A stretch of 64,000 nt of DNA from contig CM067541.1 of the NCBI GenBank assembly GCA_034509755.1, forward strand, positions 30,765,504 to 30,829,503, read 5' to 3'. This stretch comes from Anisodus tanguticus. Lineage: Eukaryota; Streptophyta; Magnoliopsida; Solanales; Solanaceae. Both the position numbers and the translations under genes were made by a program. The notes under the pieces were generated by a model. It was not told where the DNA came from. It was given only the letters and a program-made list of their open reading frames with translations, and did not search any database. Shown here one piece after another: positions 34,508 to 46,723 of the stretch (the stretch's first letter is position 1; each line of letters begins with the position of its first letter).

Positions 34508-36249
34508 TCAGATACCGATTAAAAAATGTTTATTTTCGAACTGTGAAAAGGCAAAAGAGAAAATGAGAGGGCTGGCCAAGACACGAGACACCTGGCTTTC
34601 ACGAAGTCAAGGGAATAAAATTAGGAAGTATTATTTAACTAGACAGGGAGTAACAGTGCTAGATAGATATCATCGAGACTCGATATTATGAAAGATTTGT
34701 AGGCATACTACATCATTCGTAACATAACCCATCCGGTACCCCAGTGAAATTTTTTCAGAGCACTAGGCTGAGCAAACTTATTTAAAAAGGGTCAGAAGGA
34801 CGCACTCTATCCCATACGATTTTACTCATAAATGGTAACGTCGGTTCTGCTTACGCCTGATTACAAATTTATCACTCTACATGGTTCCAAATAAGCACAA
34901 TGCATCTACAGAATAATTTGCAGACGTAGGGTCACCACACAAGCGGTGAATCATACAAATAGTTGAAGTCAATCAGTCAGCTAATGCAGATGCGGAAAAA
35001 TACACACAGTGGTGGCTTCACAGAGGTGGTTAAACTACCGCTGAGATGGACAAAGTTGCACAATCATGTCTCGCAGAGGTGCTGAAAAGACCCGCTGAAG
35101 CAAAATTATAGAAGCAGTCAATTTCTGTAGTGGCGGCATCGGTGTATCAGCTCAAGAATAAGAAGAGATAGAATTTGAAATACTTCGAGTACTTCCCCTT
35201 CCCCCAACGACTGGTAAACCCCCCTCACTTCTCACAATCCCCAAAACTGCATACTACCCCCAGTTGGTCGCTACTCTTCCCCAGCACCCCTATACTCGTT
35301 TGGAGAACGCTAAGGCACCGAGACCTTTCCCCACTACTAAATAATCAATAAGTCCTCCAACTATTTTGTGGATCTCTTATGTTGCTGGGTGTAATAGGGT
35401 TGTTGCTATCGGTTAACAAGTAGAGAATGAAATTTTTGGGGTTTTAAACTTGGTTTATGCTTCACAACTAGTTTGGGTTGGGGTTCATGAATTTTGGGGT
35501 TTGTTGTTGCAATAACTTCATAGATCAGACATAAAATACTTGCATGATAGATTCTAGGAATAAATAAAGGGGTTTGGGTACGATTCCAGTCTCAAATTCG
35601 AACAAAAATGGTGGATGTTGATGCAAGTAAATGTGCATCATCGCTTTTCACACGGAGCCAAGCTCGTGAGCTCCAAGTGCTTTAAGGTTTGTTCATGAAA
35701 AGAGACGCACTTGAGTGCATTATAGAGCCATCCCAGGGATGCCATGTGTTCATGATAGCTTGGGAGGATGGAAGAAATGATGAGTTACAAGGTGGCCATG
35801 AAAGTGAAGGGGATGGACATTCATGCAAAGTGACTATCTCTTGAATTTCAAGATTTCACCAACAAAGAAGACAACCAAACAAGACCCTTACTTCATTAAT
35901 GGTATAATTGTAATAGATAGTTGTCTTTCTTTCTATCCTAGTATAAATAGTAGTATTTCTTATTTCCCTAGGTAGACTACTTTGATAATTGATGACAAAT
36001 ATTTCCTTGAGTGTTAGAGAGATTGTTAAGCTTTTAATTGTGTGTTGGTTGAGAGAGTTGGTTGCTTGGGTACTTGATTACCCTTGAGGTTAGTCTAAGA
36101 AATTGGTCTTTGACTTAATATTAACTTGGATGTTTTGACTAATCTAGAGTCTTAATTGTCAAATTATGTTGGTCTTATGTTAATTTAGTTATCTTCTTTT
36201 TGTTTCTTGTTAATTTCTTTGATATTCTTTTGTTTCCCTATCCTTTATT
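34508..36249. other. Unassigned sequence between C-family LTR and the transposon-protein pseudogene
   Basis: No coding region recognised. 34900-35360 has GC-richer patches. 35590-36249 has the look of an LTR or promoter region: TATAAATA at about 35942 (AGTATAAATAGTAGT) followed by a T-rich stretch. Confidence 0.35.
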
Positions 36250-36593
36250 ATATCAGATGCCAACTAGGTGTTGGTTCTTGGGGATAATGGTACGACTTTT
36301 CGCATCTGCAAAAAATTCCCACAGGAGCGGCCCCATAACTACGCAAAAAGAGTGCAGGTACGCACTCTTGAATTTTGCTGGCCTCTGTAGTGTCTGAACA
36401 TTTGCTTGCAGGGGTGACCTCGCCTCTGTGATTACACTTCCGTAGGGGCGAACCCTACAAAGGTTTTCAATATATAGTAGCTCCACAACAAACCTATACG
36501 CATTCCTTCTTTCAATTTTTCTCCTCTGATATCTGGATAATGATTTGAATTATGATACTTTGCCGAGATTAACTTCTTCCTTCCCTCTCTTCT

Positions 36594-37951
36594 AGGTATT
36601 CAAGAATCAATGGCTCACATCGAGGATGAAATTATGGAACAAAACCAAGAAAGCGGGATTGATTCATCGGATGAGGACTATGATTATCATAAGTTTATGT
36701 CGGCTGATTGCGAGCGTCAATTCTACCGAGACTTGGTAAACAAGAAGTTGTTTCCCGATAGGGGAGTTGACTTAAGAAAGGTGCCTGAGTTGCTTCCACG
36801 ATTTTATGAGCGATTGGAGTCTACCAAATGGATGTGCTTCACTCCCAAGCCATGTTAGGCTAATAAACATGTGGTCTGTGAATTTTATGCTAACTTGAAA
36901 CGGTTTGACTTCAATAACCCACAACTGAGGATCAAGAACAGATTGGTAAGGTTTGGGGTTGAGGAGATAAATGAGCTTTATGGATTGGAGAATCACTCTT
37001 CGAAGCTGATACGTGCCAGAGATACGTGCTTGGATGACTGTTGATTTCTCAAGTGTTTCCCCTGGGCACAAATGTTCCCTGGGCAAACAAAAAGAAAGGG
37101 GTGCAATCGACAAAATTTACGGCTGGGCCAAGATGTGGCAGTACATTATCAACTCACGAGTGTCCCCTCCTAGCAACATGACTGACTGTACTCACCATCG
37201 AGCGTTGATGGTTGCTTGTCTGATGGATGGCATTCTGGTGAACGCGAGTTATAATGTTTTGCGAGAGCTGTAGGAGTACATAGCCCAGGACAATCAGAGC
37301 TTGATCTTTCCTTCCATGATTACCGAGTTATGCAGGCAGGCTAGGGTGGTAGAGGATCCTACTGATCACATGGTTGATCTTATCAAACTGGTTTATCCAT
37401 TGAGGGTTACCGGGGTTGGTAATGCCCTGAAGTCTAAGTCTAAGAAGAGGAAGGCGGATACTAGTGCAAGGGAGTCTTCTTTGCAGCTAGAGGGTCTTTG
37501 GGTGATATGAATTCGCAGTTGCAGTCTATTCGAGAGTTGGTGTCTCAACTCCCTAGCGGCCCTGAAGATGTCGGTAGTTTGGTCAGGCTTCCCAGGGATA
37601 AGATGGCCAAGCATATAGGGGGTCTAGACAGAGTTAACCTAGACTAACAAGAAGTTTACCGAGTCGGTGGGTGAATTGGAGAAGTCTTACCGTGATATGG
37701 CTAAGGGACATGCTGAGCTTCGGGAGAATTTTGAGAAGGGGCGGAAAAAGAAAAAGTTTGCTCACAAGATTCTAGTGAAGTTCTGGAGAGAGGTCAAGGC
37801 TATTTACTCTTATGTTAACCCAAAGAAGAAGATTCATGTCAAAGCTGCTGATGGCTACGAAAGGTAATCCTTCATGTCTGTTGATGATGAGGTTGATTCG
37901 GATGACTCTAGTGATGAGGATGAGGCGCAGAGTTCATCCCATATTGCTTGA
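36594..37951 (+). pseudogene. 'Putative plant transposon protein' family pseudogene
   Basis: A polypyrimidine tract ends in TCTTCTAG (36588-36595), an intron-acceptor-like site, and ATG follows at 36610. The frame gives an acidic start (MAHIEDEIMEQNQES ... SSDEDYDYHKF), then FYRDLVNKKLFPDRGV and ERLESTKWMCF, a stop at 36856-36858, CEFYANLKRFDFNNPQLRIK, RFGVEEINELYGLE, a frameshift near 37010, WQYIINSRVSPPSN, HHRALMVACLMDGILVN, LIFPSMITELCRQA and a basic KSKSKKRKAD. A coiled-coil-like tail (ELEKSYRDMAKGHAELRENF) ends SSDEDEAQSSSHIA near 37951. This layout matches the plant transposon-protein family found inside many Solanaceae retroelements. Molecular function unknown. At least two stops and several frameshifts. 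It lies antisense to the flanking C-family LTRs. Confidence 0.68.
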
Positions 37952-38700
37952 TCCTATTTTGGTTCCATTGGTTTATAAGACAATTTATTTTCATTCTATT
38001 TTCTAGGTTGTAACTTTTAAACAATGCTATTTTCTCTTTTCTTGCTTATTTGGATGTTTGACTCTTGATGCCCTTGTCGGGCTTTATGTTATACATGATT
38101 TATGCTTGAACAAATTATGGATGATTGTTAGAATGCTGAAAATAGGGGAAATAAGTCACTGGTTCTGCCCAGTTACTCTGCAGATGCGGCCCACCTCTCG
38201 CAGATAAGGCTCTGCTTCTGCGTGATTCAACTCGCACTTGCGGGCTTCACACTAGGATCATTTATCTGCAATTGCAAAAAATAACCATAGATGCGCTTTT
38301 GATCTTCCAGACCATAGCCGCAGAGGCAGTCTCAGAATAGGATTTGAATTCCACATCTGCGGCCCACCTAACGTTGGTGTGACTCCGAAGATGCGGATAA
38401 ACCTCACAGAGGCGAAAAGCCTGAAATCAAAATTGAACTTCGAAACTCAAGCAGTACCCGAATTCCACTCAATACATTTAGGGCACAATTTCGATACACA
38501 ATCCACTCTAATAGAGTGCCAGGATACCAATTGGAATCAACTAGATACCAACTTGAATGAAGTAGCACAAAAAAGTGAATGAAGGGAGGATTTTCCTAAA
38601 TGTCTTATAGCCTCTTGAGGATGGGTACAGACGTCTATGTACCTATCCCCGAGACTCTATCGAGCACTGTCCTTGTACTCGTAAGACCAGTGAACCTAGA
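37952..38700. other. 3' flank of the transposon-protein pseudogene
   Basis: No second gene seen. 38160-38400 has GC-richer, CGCAGATGCGG-type repeats similar in style to 36290-36450 before the pseudogene, so the pseudogene appears to travel with these flanks. Confidence 0.4.
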
Positions 38701-38712
38701 GCGCTAATAACA
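38701..38712 (-). other. Degenerate primer-binding site (tRNA-Met type) of C-family copy 2
   Basis: On the minus strand, TGTTATTAGCGC starts four bases after the LTR end. It differs at three of twelve positions from the initiator tRNA-Met site TGGTATCAGAGC. This sets the orientation: copy 2 is the 5' LTR of a minus-strand element. Confidence 0.55.
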
Positions 38713-38716
38713 ATTT

Positions 38717-40384
38717 TGTCATGACCCAAATCACGGGCGTTGTGGTGGCACCTACACTAACCCCCGAGTAGGCGAACCAATCCCAAAACTATTTTACAAT
38801 GACGTAGAAATTAATGCAGAAGTAAGGAAAATATACAAACATAACAACTTTTTTATTTGTTACAAACTACCCAGTAAATCTCTACAAACATTCTCTTTTT
38901 TTCAAAACCTGGTCTGACTTATACAAGGACTCCTAAGATACAAAGATGATTGAAAATAGAATAATATTGCCCCGAATGAATAAGGACAGTCTATTTGAGA
39001 TGAAAACCAAGTCCACCAAAATGAGTGGTCTGCCTCAATCTTCTCGTTCCCTGAACTACAACCTAAATGGACCAAGTACATACATCTACGTAAAAGATGC
39101 ATCAAGCGTAGCATGAGTACACAACGTACCCCTGTAGGCATCATAGGCCGACAACAACGGAAGATATGCAAATAGAGATAAATATCAAGTTGACACCAAA
39201 TAATCCTACACTAAACAGTTCAATAAACAATAAGTCACATTATCCACATAATAGTTCACTAAATCAACAAGTCACTCTATTTACCTAAAGATCCATGGAA
39301 TCATATAAAACACACCAATAACATAAGGCTTATCAATTGAATGGACAACCTAAATCACACAAAAGTTTATATCTCATATAACCACTTAGTTCACTTAGAA
39401 GTTCATCAATAAAAGAAATCACCTAAATCACACAAAAGTTTATAACTCATATAACCACTTAGTTCACTTAGAAGTTCATCAATAAAAGAAATCACCTAAT
39501 TCACAAATGGTCTATTACCCACGGGAATCATATTTGACCCCTTACACACCCGGTTAGACAGCACATTCATTAAGTTGACGCTTAGTCCCTTAACCTCATT
39601 ACCTCAGAAATGTTCCACAAATATAACCCTAAGGTTGAAAATACTTAGTTAATGCCTCATTATTCCCAGTTCTTAACCCTCAAGTACAACTACATAAGGT
39701 TACATGCAAGATACACATTAGTTCGTTAGACTCCCTTTATATATCCTAAGTAATTTCCATTAACTTACCCTTTTTTATCAAGGAAGAAGTCCCCCACGCA
39801 TAAGACATACAAACAAAGGCTACACCACAACAACTCAACAAACCATGCCGAAACTATCCTTCACTAGACCCATTACCAAATAAGTCACTTAACCTTAGCA
39901 AAATGGATGCACACTATGTTCTCTTAACTGACGATTAAGCATCAAGGATAACAAGCAACAATTGACAGCAATTTCTTAGACTCACAAGTTGTAATTCCAG
40001 GACCAAACACAATACGAATCAAGTCAAGCATGGAAATCAGCCCAGTCCAATAAGATCAAACCAACAGTCCATTCCATCACAATAATCAAGCACATATAAT
40101 CCATGAAATGATGTATGTATGATATGAATGCAATGCAATGCAATGCCCAGTACGTTTCATCTCCCGTATATAGGAGTTTAAATTCTATGAAATGCACACC
40201 CATGAGAGACCCGTGAAGTCCATATACATCTTCAGAATTTCTCAATGGAGCCCAACTCTTGTCTAAAATGACTGTTGCAGGCGCGCAAACCGTTCCCCTG
40301 CGTATCATCATCATCTCAATATTGTCAATAATCTCATAAGTGTTCTTACCTTCCCGGTCTCTTGGACCCGTATTATTTTCATCC
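38717..40384 (-). repeat. C-family LTR, copy 2, part 1 (minus strand)
   Basis: TGTCATGACCCAAATCACGG onward, parallel to 31481-32885. Compared with copy 1 it has an extra block at about 38899-39095 and a 73-bp tandem duplication (39350-39495). It diverges from copy 1 after GGTCTCTTGGACCCGTATT. Confidence 0.82.
39350..39495. repeat. 73-bp tandem duplication in C-family copy 2
   Basis: CTAAATCACACAAAAGTTTA at 39350 and again at 39423, both running to AAAAGAAATCAC. One or two mismatches. Single copy in C-family copy 1. Confidence 0.92.
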
Positions 40385-43192
40385 AAACAACCCCTAAGTG
40401 ATCTAGTCTGTGAGTACAAACAACCCTCAAGTGATCTAATCCGTGAGTACAAGAGCTCTAATACAACAATATAAGTTTGAAAATCAATGGCATCAAGTGC
40501 CAAAATGAATACATAATGCTGAAGTTTGAAGACATGTCTCTAGGTCAAAATATAAAGACAGTAAATGAGATAAGTAATACAGGGCATGCTGGAGAAGGAA
40601 TCCTCACCCTAATAGCTGGGATCAACCGCTCCAACTCAGCCACGCGATCTAGAGCTAGTCGTCGGGTCTATATCTGCATCAAGAAAAGATACATCAAGTG
40701 TAGCATGAATACACATCGTACCCCCATAGACATCATAGGCCGAAAATGACAGAAGTACATAATCAGAGATAAATACCAAGTAATCTATACTACATAATCC
40801 AATAATAAAGGTAAAGTCACATAAACCACATAACGATTCACATAATTCACATGTTTCCTTATTTCAATAAGAGTTTGTAGCTACTCATGTTATTCAGTTT
40901 CCAAGAGTTCTACACTATCTCAAGTATATAAAAAAACAAGTATAATCCTTTTATGTCCAGAACTTAGTCAAGTCATCAACATTAAATTCGAATACAAGTC
41001 CATTCACAAGAAATCAATGATATGGTATATATTTGTATGATATGAATGCAATGCATATGTCATGTATCTTTCCATCAACTGGTATACACATTTACAGGGG
41101 TTTTCCATATAACAGTGACTAATGGGGGACCCGTGAATTCCATATACCCCTTTGCTCCAGAATAACTCATCGAATCATGAAGCCTAGCTCTTGGCTGTAA
41201 TAATATCTTATTGCAGGTGTCCAACTCTGATCCCCGCGTATCAATATCATCTCAGTGTTGTTATAATCTCAACATTGTTCTTATCTTTTTCGGTCCCTTG
41301 GACCACAACATAATCATACCAATCCAATATCAATATCATAAGAACCATGAGTATATGAATGCAAATGACATATATAAGGCAAAAATCATGATATAATGAG
41401 ATGCAACAAGTATAGAGATGAAATATCACATGCCTTCAGAAATTCAATACACATATACAATCCAAGTATCAATCAGGATATCATATCGAAAGTATGTGTG
41501 ATGACTAAACAAATCAATCAGCTATGGTGACGAGCCCACATATGGCGATAAGCCCAAATAATCAGCAATCGGAACCAGCATAAGGTTGATTCCTCAAATC
41601 ATCCCATCATCACAGTTCAACATCGGTACCCACTCAGACGTTCATCACAACCGTTTAAGTGGGACCCCCAAACACGCCATATACCCCTCAATATTTATAA
41701 CTAATTACACACTTCTATCGAAGTCTCGAAAAGCTAAACCATAGCCTAGCCTACCTCAAAGCCGAGTAGGAGTGCTACAAGATCAAGCCTTAGTGAAAGC
41801 CTTGCCCTTTCTTTGCACCTCGTGATGGTTGAAGTCTATCCATGTATATACACTATCCGTTAATATAAAGCTCATGCAACATACACGGATATAACCCTTA
41901 CAAACAAGACTTTAAAATATCAACTCGGGCCCAAGTCACCAAAACTCAAACTTTAATACCCGAAAACCACAAATATATACTAGGTAATCATATCCCTAAG
42001 TTAATTGGAAATCTATACACATTTGAACCCTCAATTGAACAATAATCAAAAAGCCCAATTTGAAACCCTAGAAATTTCCCCCAATTGAAAATAGGTATCT
42101 ACAACCAAATTAAGACTTACAACATGATAATCTAACATAATCCAATCCCAATTCATGATATTAACACAATTTAATCCATACCATTTAAATAAATAGCATA
42201 TCTCTCTTATTCTCATAGAAACTAGAAATTCATTTTCCCCAACATAATATTGTGTATCAACATTAATGAACTTAGAATCATAAACTTAATCCAATAAATG
42301 AAAGAATTTCTTACCCAAAGGTTGAAATTGCTCCTAGGGTTCTGGAAATGCTCCAAGGCGGCGTAAGTTTCGTGGTTTGCTATTTGGGAAAAAAATTCTA
42401 ACCTAATGGAATTTATAGAACACTTGAATAGTGCTTCCGCCCCAGCAAAATCAACTCCGCTGGAGTAGATCCACTGCGGCAAAAGAAACCGCCGCTGAGG
42501 CGGTGTCACTTGACACCTCACCTCAGCGCCACAGTACGACTCCACAAGAGAGGACTCGCCTCTGCAGACAGACCATTCGCCATGGAAGAAATCAACATTT
42601 TCCAAGCCCTCACTTCAGCAAGCCAACCTCCCGTTGAGGTGGACACGCCGAAGTGGAAACAGGTTCCGTCAGAGAGGAAAATAGAATAGGGAAAACAATC
42701 TAAACCTCCATCAAACACCCAAAATACTCATGAGACCCTCCGGACACAAATTAAATATGCTCGTCTAAGGTAAATAGTGCTACAAACTCGCTCATACCCT
42801 CAAGTTTCACAAATAACCGAGCTAAGGCATAGTTTTATAAAGAATCATCCGGGTAAACTAAATATCCACACTTTACAAATAAGGCCACAAAACACATCCA
42901 ATTTCCTCGGGAAATGAACCAATGACTTGACTAAGTGTTAAATGACCATCCGGAACTACCAAAAATGATGGAACCTGGAAATGAACACATCTAGCCAAAA
43001 GTCAACTTTGAGTCAAACAAACCAACTCTAAGTTTCTAATTTTGGGTTTTTCATTCGAAACTCATATAAATGGACCTCAGGATCCGTGTCACCCATACCC
43101 ACTCATCATAAACCCCATATAGAGTCTACAAGAATGGCCAAATAGGCATATAAGAGTCTTTAGCTAAAAATGACCAAATGGGTCGTTACGGC
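40385..43192 (-). repeat. Diverged C-family LTR within copy 2 (minus strand)
   Basis: From about 40680 it repeats landmarks of the family in more diverged form: ATCAAGTGTAGCATGAATAC, CATCATAGGCCG, GGGGGACCCGTGAATTCCAT and GGTCCCTTGGACC. It ends ATGACCAAATGGGTCGTTAC at 43191, the typical outer end of this family, with the final A replaced by G. Its inner start is missing or replaced by 40385-40670. Probably an LTR inserted into, or recombined with, copy 2. Confidence 0.6.
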
Positions 43193-43500
43193 TACCCGAC
43201 CCCGGGCCTACAAGGGTAAGAGAAGATTTAGTTAAGAAGTCGTTCCACAAAGTCTAAAAAATATTCAATTTTAAAGCTTGGGCAATTGATTTGCCAAAGT
43301 CTCTAGTTGACAACTTTCATGCAAAAAGGGCTTTTTTTACCATAACATTCTTAACTTGATCAACTAGTAGATAGTGATACAATAGAGGGTTCATCCTTCA
43401 AACTATAGTCTTACTAGGTGAATTCCTTAACAATTCATATATAATTATAAAGTCTCTATCTTGGTAAGTTTTTATGCAAGAATCTATATTGAAACATTTA
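43193..43500 (-). repeat. C-family LTR, copy 2, part 2
   Basis: GGCTACCCGACCCCGGGCC to ATTGAAACATTTACAAGCC matches 33446-33772 of copy 1. It abuts the B' RNase H remnant at about 43499 without a clear end, so this edge is a deletion or recombination joint. Confidence 0.75.
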
Positions 43501-44092
43501 CAAGCCTTTGACACTATCAAGAGATATGTATCTAATCCGCCAGTCTTGGTCCCTCCAAGGCCAGAGAGCCTGTTGTTGTTGTATTTGTTGGTATCAGATA
43601 ATGCATTCGGATGCATGTTGGCACAACATGATGAAACTGGGAAGAAAGAGCGAGCCATCTACTATCTCAGTAAAAAATTCACCGCCTGTGAGTCGATATA
43701 TGGTGAAAAAACATGTTGCACTTTGACATGGGTAGCACAGAAGATGAGACATTACTTAATAGCCTACACTATTCACCTAATCTCCAAGATGTATCTTTTG
43801 AAGTACATATTTCGCCAGCCCATGCCTAAGAGAAATTGGCCAAGTGTCAAATACTTCTAAGAGAATTCTACATCACATACGTGGTCTAGAAAGCTGTCAA
43901 GGGAAAAGCATTGACCAATTTGTTAGCAAAAAATCGGTCGGCGAAGAGTTCGAACCACTAAGGACGTATTTCCCAAACGAGGAAGTTATGGAAATCGAGG
44001 AAAACATAGTCGAAACCTACTCAGGGTGGAGAATGTTCTTCGCTGGTAAAATTAATTATAAGGGTTCAGGAATTGGAGCAGTTTTGGTCTAA
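43499..44092 (+). pseudogene. Tat RT-linked RNase H remnant and start of second RNase H (element B')
   Basis: The frame to 43860 gives AFDTIKRYVSNPPVLVPP, LLLLYLLVSDNAFGCMLAQHD, AIYYLSKKFTACESIYGEKT and CCTLTWVAQKMRHYL, the RT connection and RNase H of Tat elements. After a frameshift, 43844-44092 gives EFEPLRTYFPNEEVM and WRMFFAGKINYKGSGIGAVLV. That is the start of the additional RNase H found in Tat polyproteins, where the usual D of MFFDGA is here A. The first catalytic aspartate is lost. In working elements these enzymes remove RNA from the RNA-DNA hybrid. Confidence 0.8.
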
Positions 44093-44648
44093 ATAATGGA
44101 TCAGCATTACCTAATGGCAACAAAGCTCAACTAACAATATAACAGAGTATGAAACCTGCATTCTGAGTCTTCACATGGCCCTCGACATGGATATCCAAGA
44201 GTTGTTGGTGGTAGGAGACTCAGATCTGCTAATTCACCAGGTTCAAAGAGAATGGGCTACTAAGAATGAGAAGATCCTGCCATAAGTAAACCTCGCACAA
44301 AGGTTATGCAAGAGGATCATAAATATCATTTTCCAGCACACACCGAGAGGGCAGAATGAATTTGCCGATGCTCTTGCAACTATAGTATCCATGATACAAC
44401 ATCCTGATAGCAGTAATATTGACCTGCTAGAGATCAACATCAGGGAAGAACACACTTATTATTCCCACGTGGAAGCAGAACCAGATGGTAAACCATGGTA
44501 CACCGACATAAGCACATATCTAGAAAATGGAGGGTATCCCGAGAATATCACAACCAACCAAAAGGAAGACCATCAGGAGAATGGCCAATGGTTTCCTTTT
44601 GAACAAATGAGTACTCTACAGGAGGATGCCCGATCTAGGAACAAATGA
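44093..44648 (+). pseudogene. Rest of the second RNase H and linker to integrase (element B')
   Basis: Blocks include ITEYETCILSLHMALDMDIQ, ELLVVGDSDLLIHQVQREWA (with the GDSDL catalytic aspartate), a stop at 44283-44285, then GQNEFADALATIVSMIQHPD and EPDGKPWYTDISTYLENGGY, the linker ahead of the integrase zinc finger. Several frame changes. The integrase HHCC domain itself is deleted between about 44650 and 44750. Confidence 0.78.
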
Positions 44649-44689
44649 GTACTCTAATGAAATATATTTGTGAACAATTTGTGAATATC

Positions 44690-45502
44690 TTGGACTCTGA
44701 CTCAGTTAAAAAAGAATTACCACTCAGATGGTCCCGGTGTGTACCTCTTCTAACATTTTATGGCCTTTTGCCGCATTGACACATCTGAGTGGCAATTCTC
44801 CTTTGCTAAAAAAGATATTCTTGGCATCCCGAAGTAAATCATAACAGACAATGGAGAAAATCTGAACAACCATCTAATGAAAGATATTTGTGAACAATTT
44901 TGCATAACCAATCAGAATTCTACCTCTTATTGGCCGCAAATGAACGGATCTGTAGAGGCAACCAACAAGAATATGAAGAGGATACTAAGGAAAATGATAG
45001 ACAACTACTAATGTTGGCATGAATAGTTGCCATATTCATTGCTAGGATACCGAACGACAACTCAGACCTCAACAGGAGCAACTTTGTACTTACTCATCTA
45101 CGGTACTGAAGAATTGATACCAACAGAGGTAGAGATACTGTCACTCAGAGTCATATAAGAAGTAAAGCTAGACAAAGCAGAGTGGGTCTAAAAAAATACA
45201 AGCAACTAACTCTAATCGACGAGAAAAGGATGGTTGTTGTATGTCACAGTCAACAATACCAACAAAGGATGGCACGCGCCTTCAACAAACGGGTCAGGGC
45301 CTGGATCTTTCAGATAGGACAACTGGTACTCAAACACATGTTTCCACACCAAGACGAGTACAAAAAAAGTTCTCACCCAAATGGTAAGGGCCCTATGTGG
45401 TACGCAAGGTACTATCCGAAGGAGTTGTGATCCTCACAGAAAAGATGACCAAGAGTGGCCCAGAGCAATCAACTTAGACGCTATCAAGAGATACTACGCA
45501 TG
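44690..45502 (+). pseudogene. Tat integrase core and C-terminus remnant (element B')
   Basis: In mixed frames: IITDNGENLNNHLMKDICEQ (second catalytic D), NQNSTSYWPQMNGSVEATNKN (catalytic E), TSTGATLYLLIYGTEELIPTE, LIDEKRMVVVCHSQQYQQRM, AFNKRVRAW and the ending WPRAINLDAIKRYYA. The first catalytic D region is not intact. It is followed at once by the Tat 3' UTR motif. Integrase would insert element DNA into chromosomes. This copy has at least five stops or frameshifts. Confidence 0.8.
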
Positions 45503-46723
45503 AAGAAACACCTTTTCAGTTTGTAATTGCATTTCTCTATTTGTAATCGCATAAAAAAACCAAATGACATTTCCTTGTAATATGAACTACGCAATGACCT
45601 AATTCTCGAGGTAGGATACATAGGCAATTTGTTTAGGAGTCGGTCGCATTATTATAAAAATCAACCATCCTTTTTCCAAACTATGTTTGACCTGATTCCT
45701 ACTACCACAAAATACGTAGGTGCTCTTTGAGCTCGATCGCACCAAACATAAAAACCAAAGAAACCCTTAGGAAGCCTATGATACATGAAGATTCGAAGAT
45801 GGACTCACAGAGTACAAGGATCTATGAACTTACTACTGGGGCAGAATATTTGAGAGGATCTCAAAAATTCCATCGACGAAATCTGGCACAAAAGTCAGTC
45901 GGTCCTAAACCTTCAACTGGGGCAAAATATTCAAGGGAGTATCCAAAATTTCACTAGGACAAATGAGGAGCACCCTTGGAGCTCCAAGGACAGTCACATA
46001 AATATATGTCATGACATTGAGTTAATAAGTCTTAAATAAAAACATTATATTCAAACTTTGTTCCAACTTTATGATCAACATTTTCAAAATACTTTTTCAA
46101 AATCATAGCTTAAATTCATCTCTCGCGATATCAAGCCCATGAGGGTCGACATTGAGAAGCAGAGAAATGATGTGGTGGTAGCCGACAACACGGGTCGACC
46201 CCATAAACACTGATGATTTTTCTATGGTTGTAGGTTTCAAAAATGCCGTCAGAAGGACGGCGACTTATTTCACTAACTTGTTTGTTCATGATGGAACATG
46301 TACAACAAAGAAGAAGCTCCAACATCGGAAGTACAATCTAGCCATGAGACCCACAAAAGGGATAAAGCATCATAAGAGCGGCACAATCCGACCATGAGAG
46401 CCATAAAAAGGACAAATCAGCCATCTAACTGAGAGGGTCACAGCCGACCTAGGGACTAAGAAGTACAATCCGTCCATGAGAGCCACAAAAGGATAAAATG
46501 AAGATCTGATCAAGAGGGTCACAATCTATGAAAGGACAAAAGAAAGATGATTCAGCTGAGAAGGACATTCAAACAAACTGTCGAGAGGGCCATTCATGGC
46601 CATTCACATATGAGCCAATGGTGTTGCAGGTGACATCCGCTCAACAAAAATTCACATCCGAGCCAAATGTATCATAAGTGGCATCCTCTCAACAAAATTT
46701 ATGTACGAGCCAACAATGTCGCA
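45503..46723 (+). repeat. 3' UTR of element B' with degenerate tandem repeats
   Basis: Two copies of the GAACTACG/ATACGTAGG motif (45584, about 45678). Then GGGGCAAAATATTC-type repeats (45838-45960), ATCCGACCATGAGAGCC-type repeats (46370-46530), and 2.5 units of about 52 bp with CGAGCCAA...GTGACATCC.CTCAACAAAA (46605-46720). No coding region. Cut at 46723 by element D. Confidence 0.6.

Larger units (their letters stand above)
18060..46723 (+). mobile_element. Element B': old Tat retrotransposon, interrupted by later insertions
   Basis: Pieces in order and one orientation: LTR 18060-22892, LTR continued 29122-about 29878, leader, ORF1-like pseudogene 30380-31440, RNase H and integrase remnants 43499-45502, 3' UTR to 46723. 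Between them lie chromovirus E, C-family LTR DNA and, at the right edge, chromovirus D. gag, protease and most of the reverse transcriptase were not found. Its own 3' LTR and target duplication are not visible (candidate left flank GAGAC at 18055-18059). That all pieces belong to one element is an inference from order, strand and lineage. Confidence 0.6.

Noticed and set aside
35000..35360. Possible gene in GC-richer DNA
   Set aside because: No sustained reading frame and no recognisable motif. Left as unassigned.
35930..36600. Host gene promoter with TATA (about 35942) and first intron before ATG 36610
   Set aside because: Plausible signals, but the coding part belongs to a retroelement-associated family, is broken, and is enclosed by LTR DNA.
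43474..43860. Endogenous pararetrovirus RT/RNase H
   Set aside because: RNase H alone could suggest it, but the downstream second RNase H, integrase and Tat 3' UTR motif fit Ty3/gypsy Tat. Pararetroviruses lack integrase.
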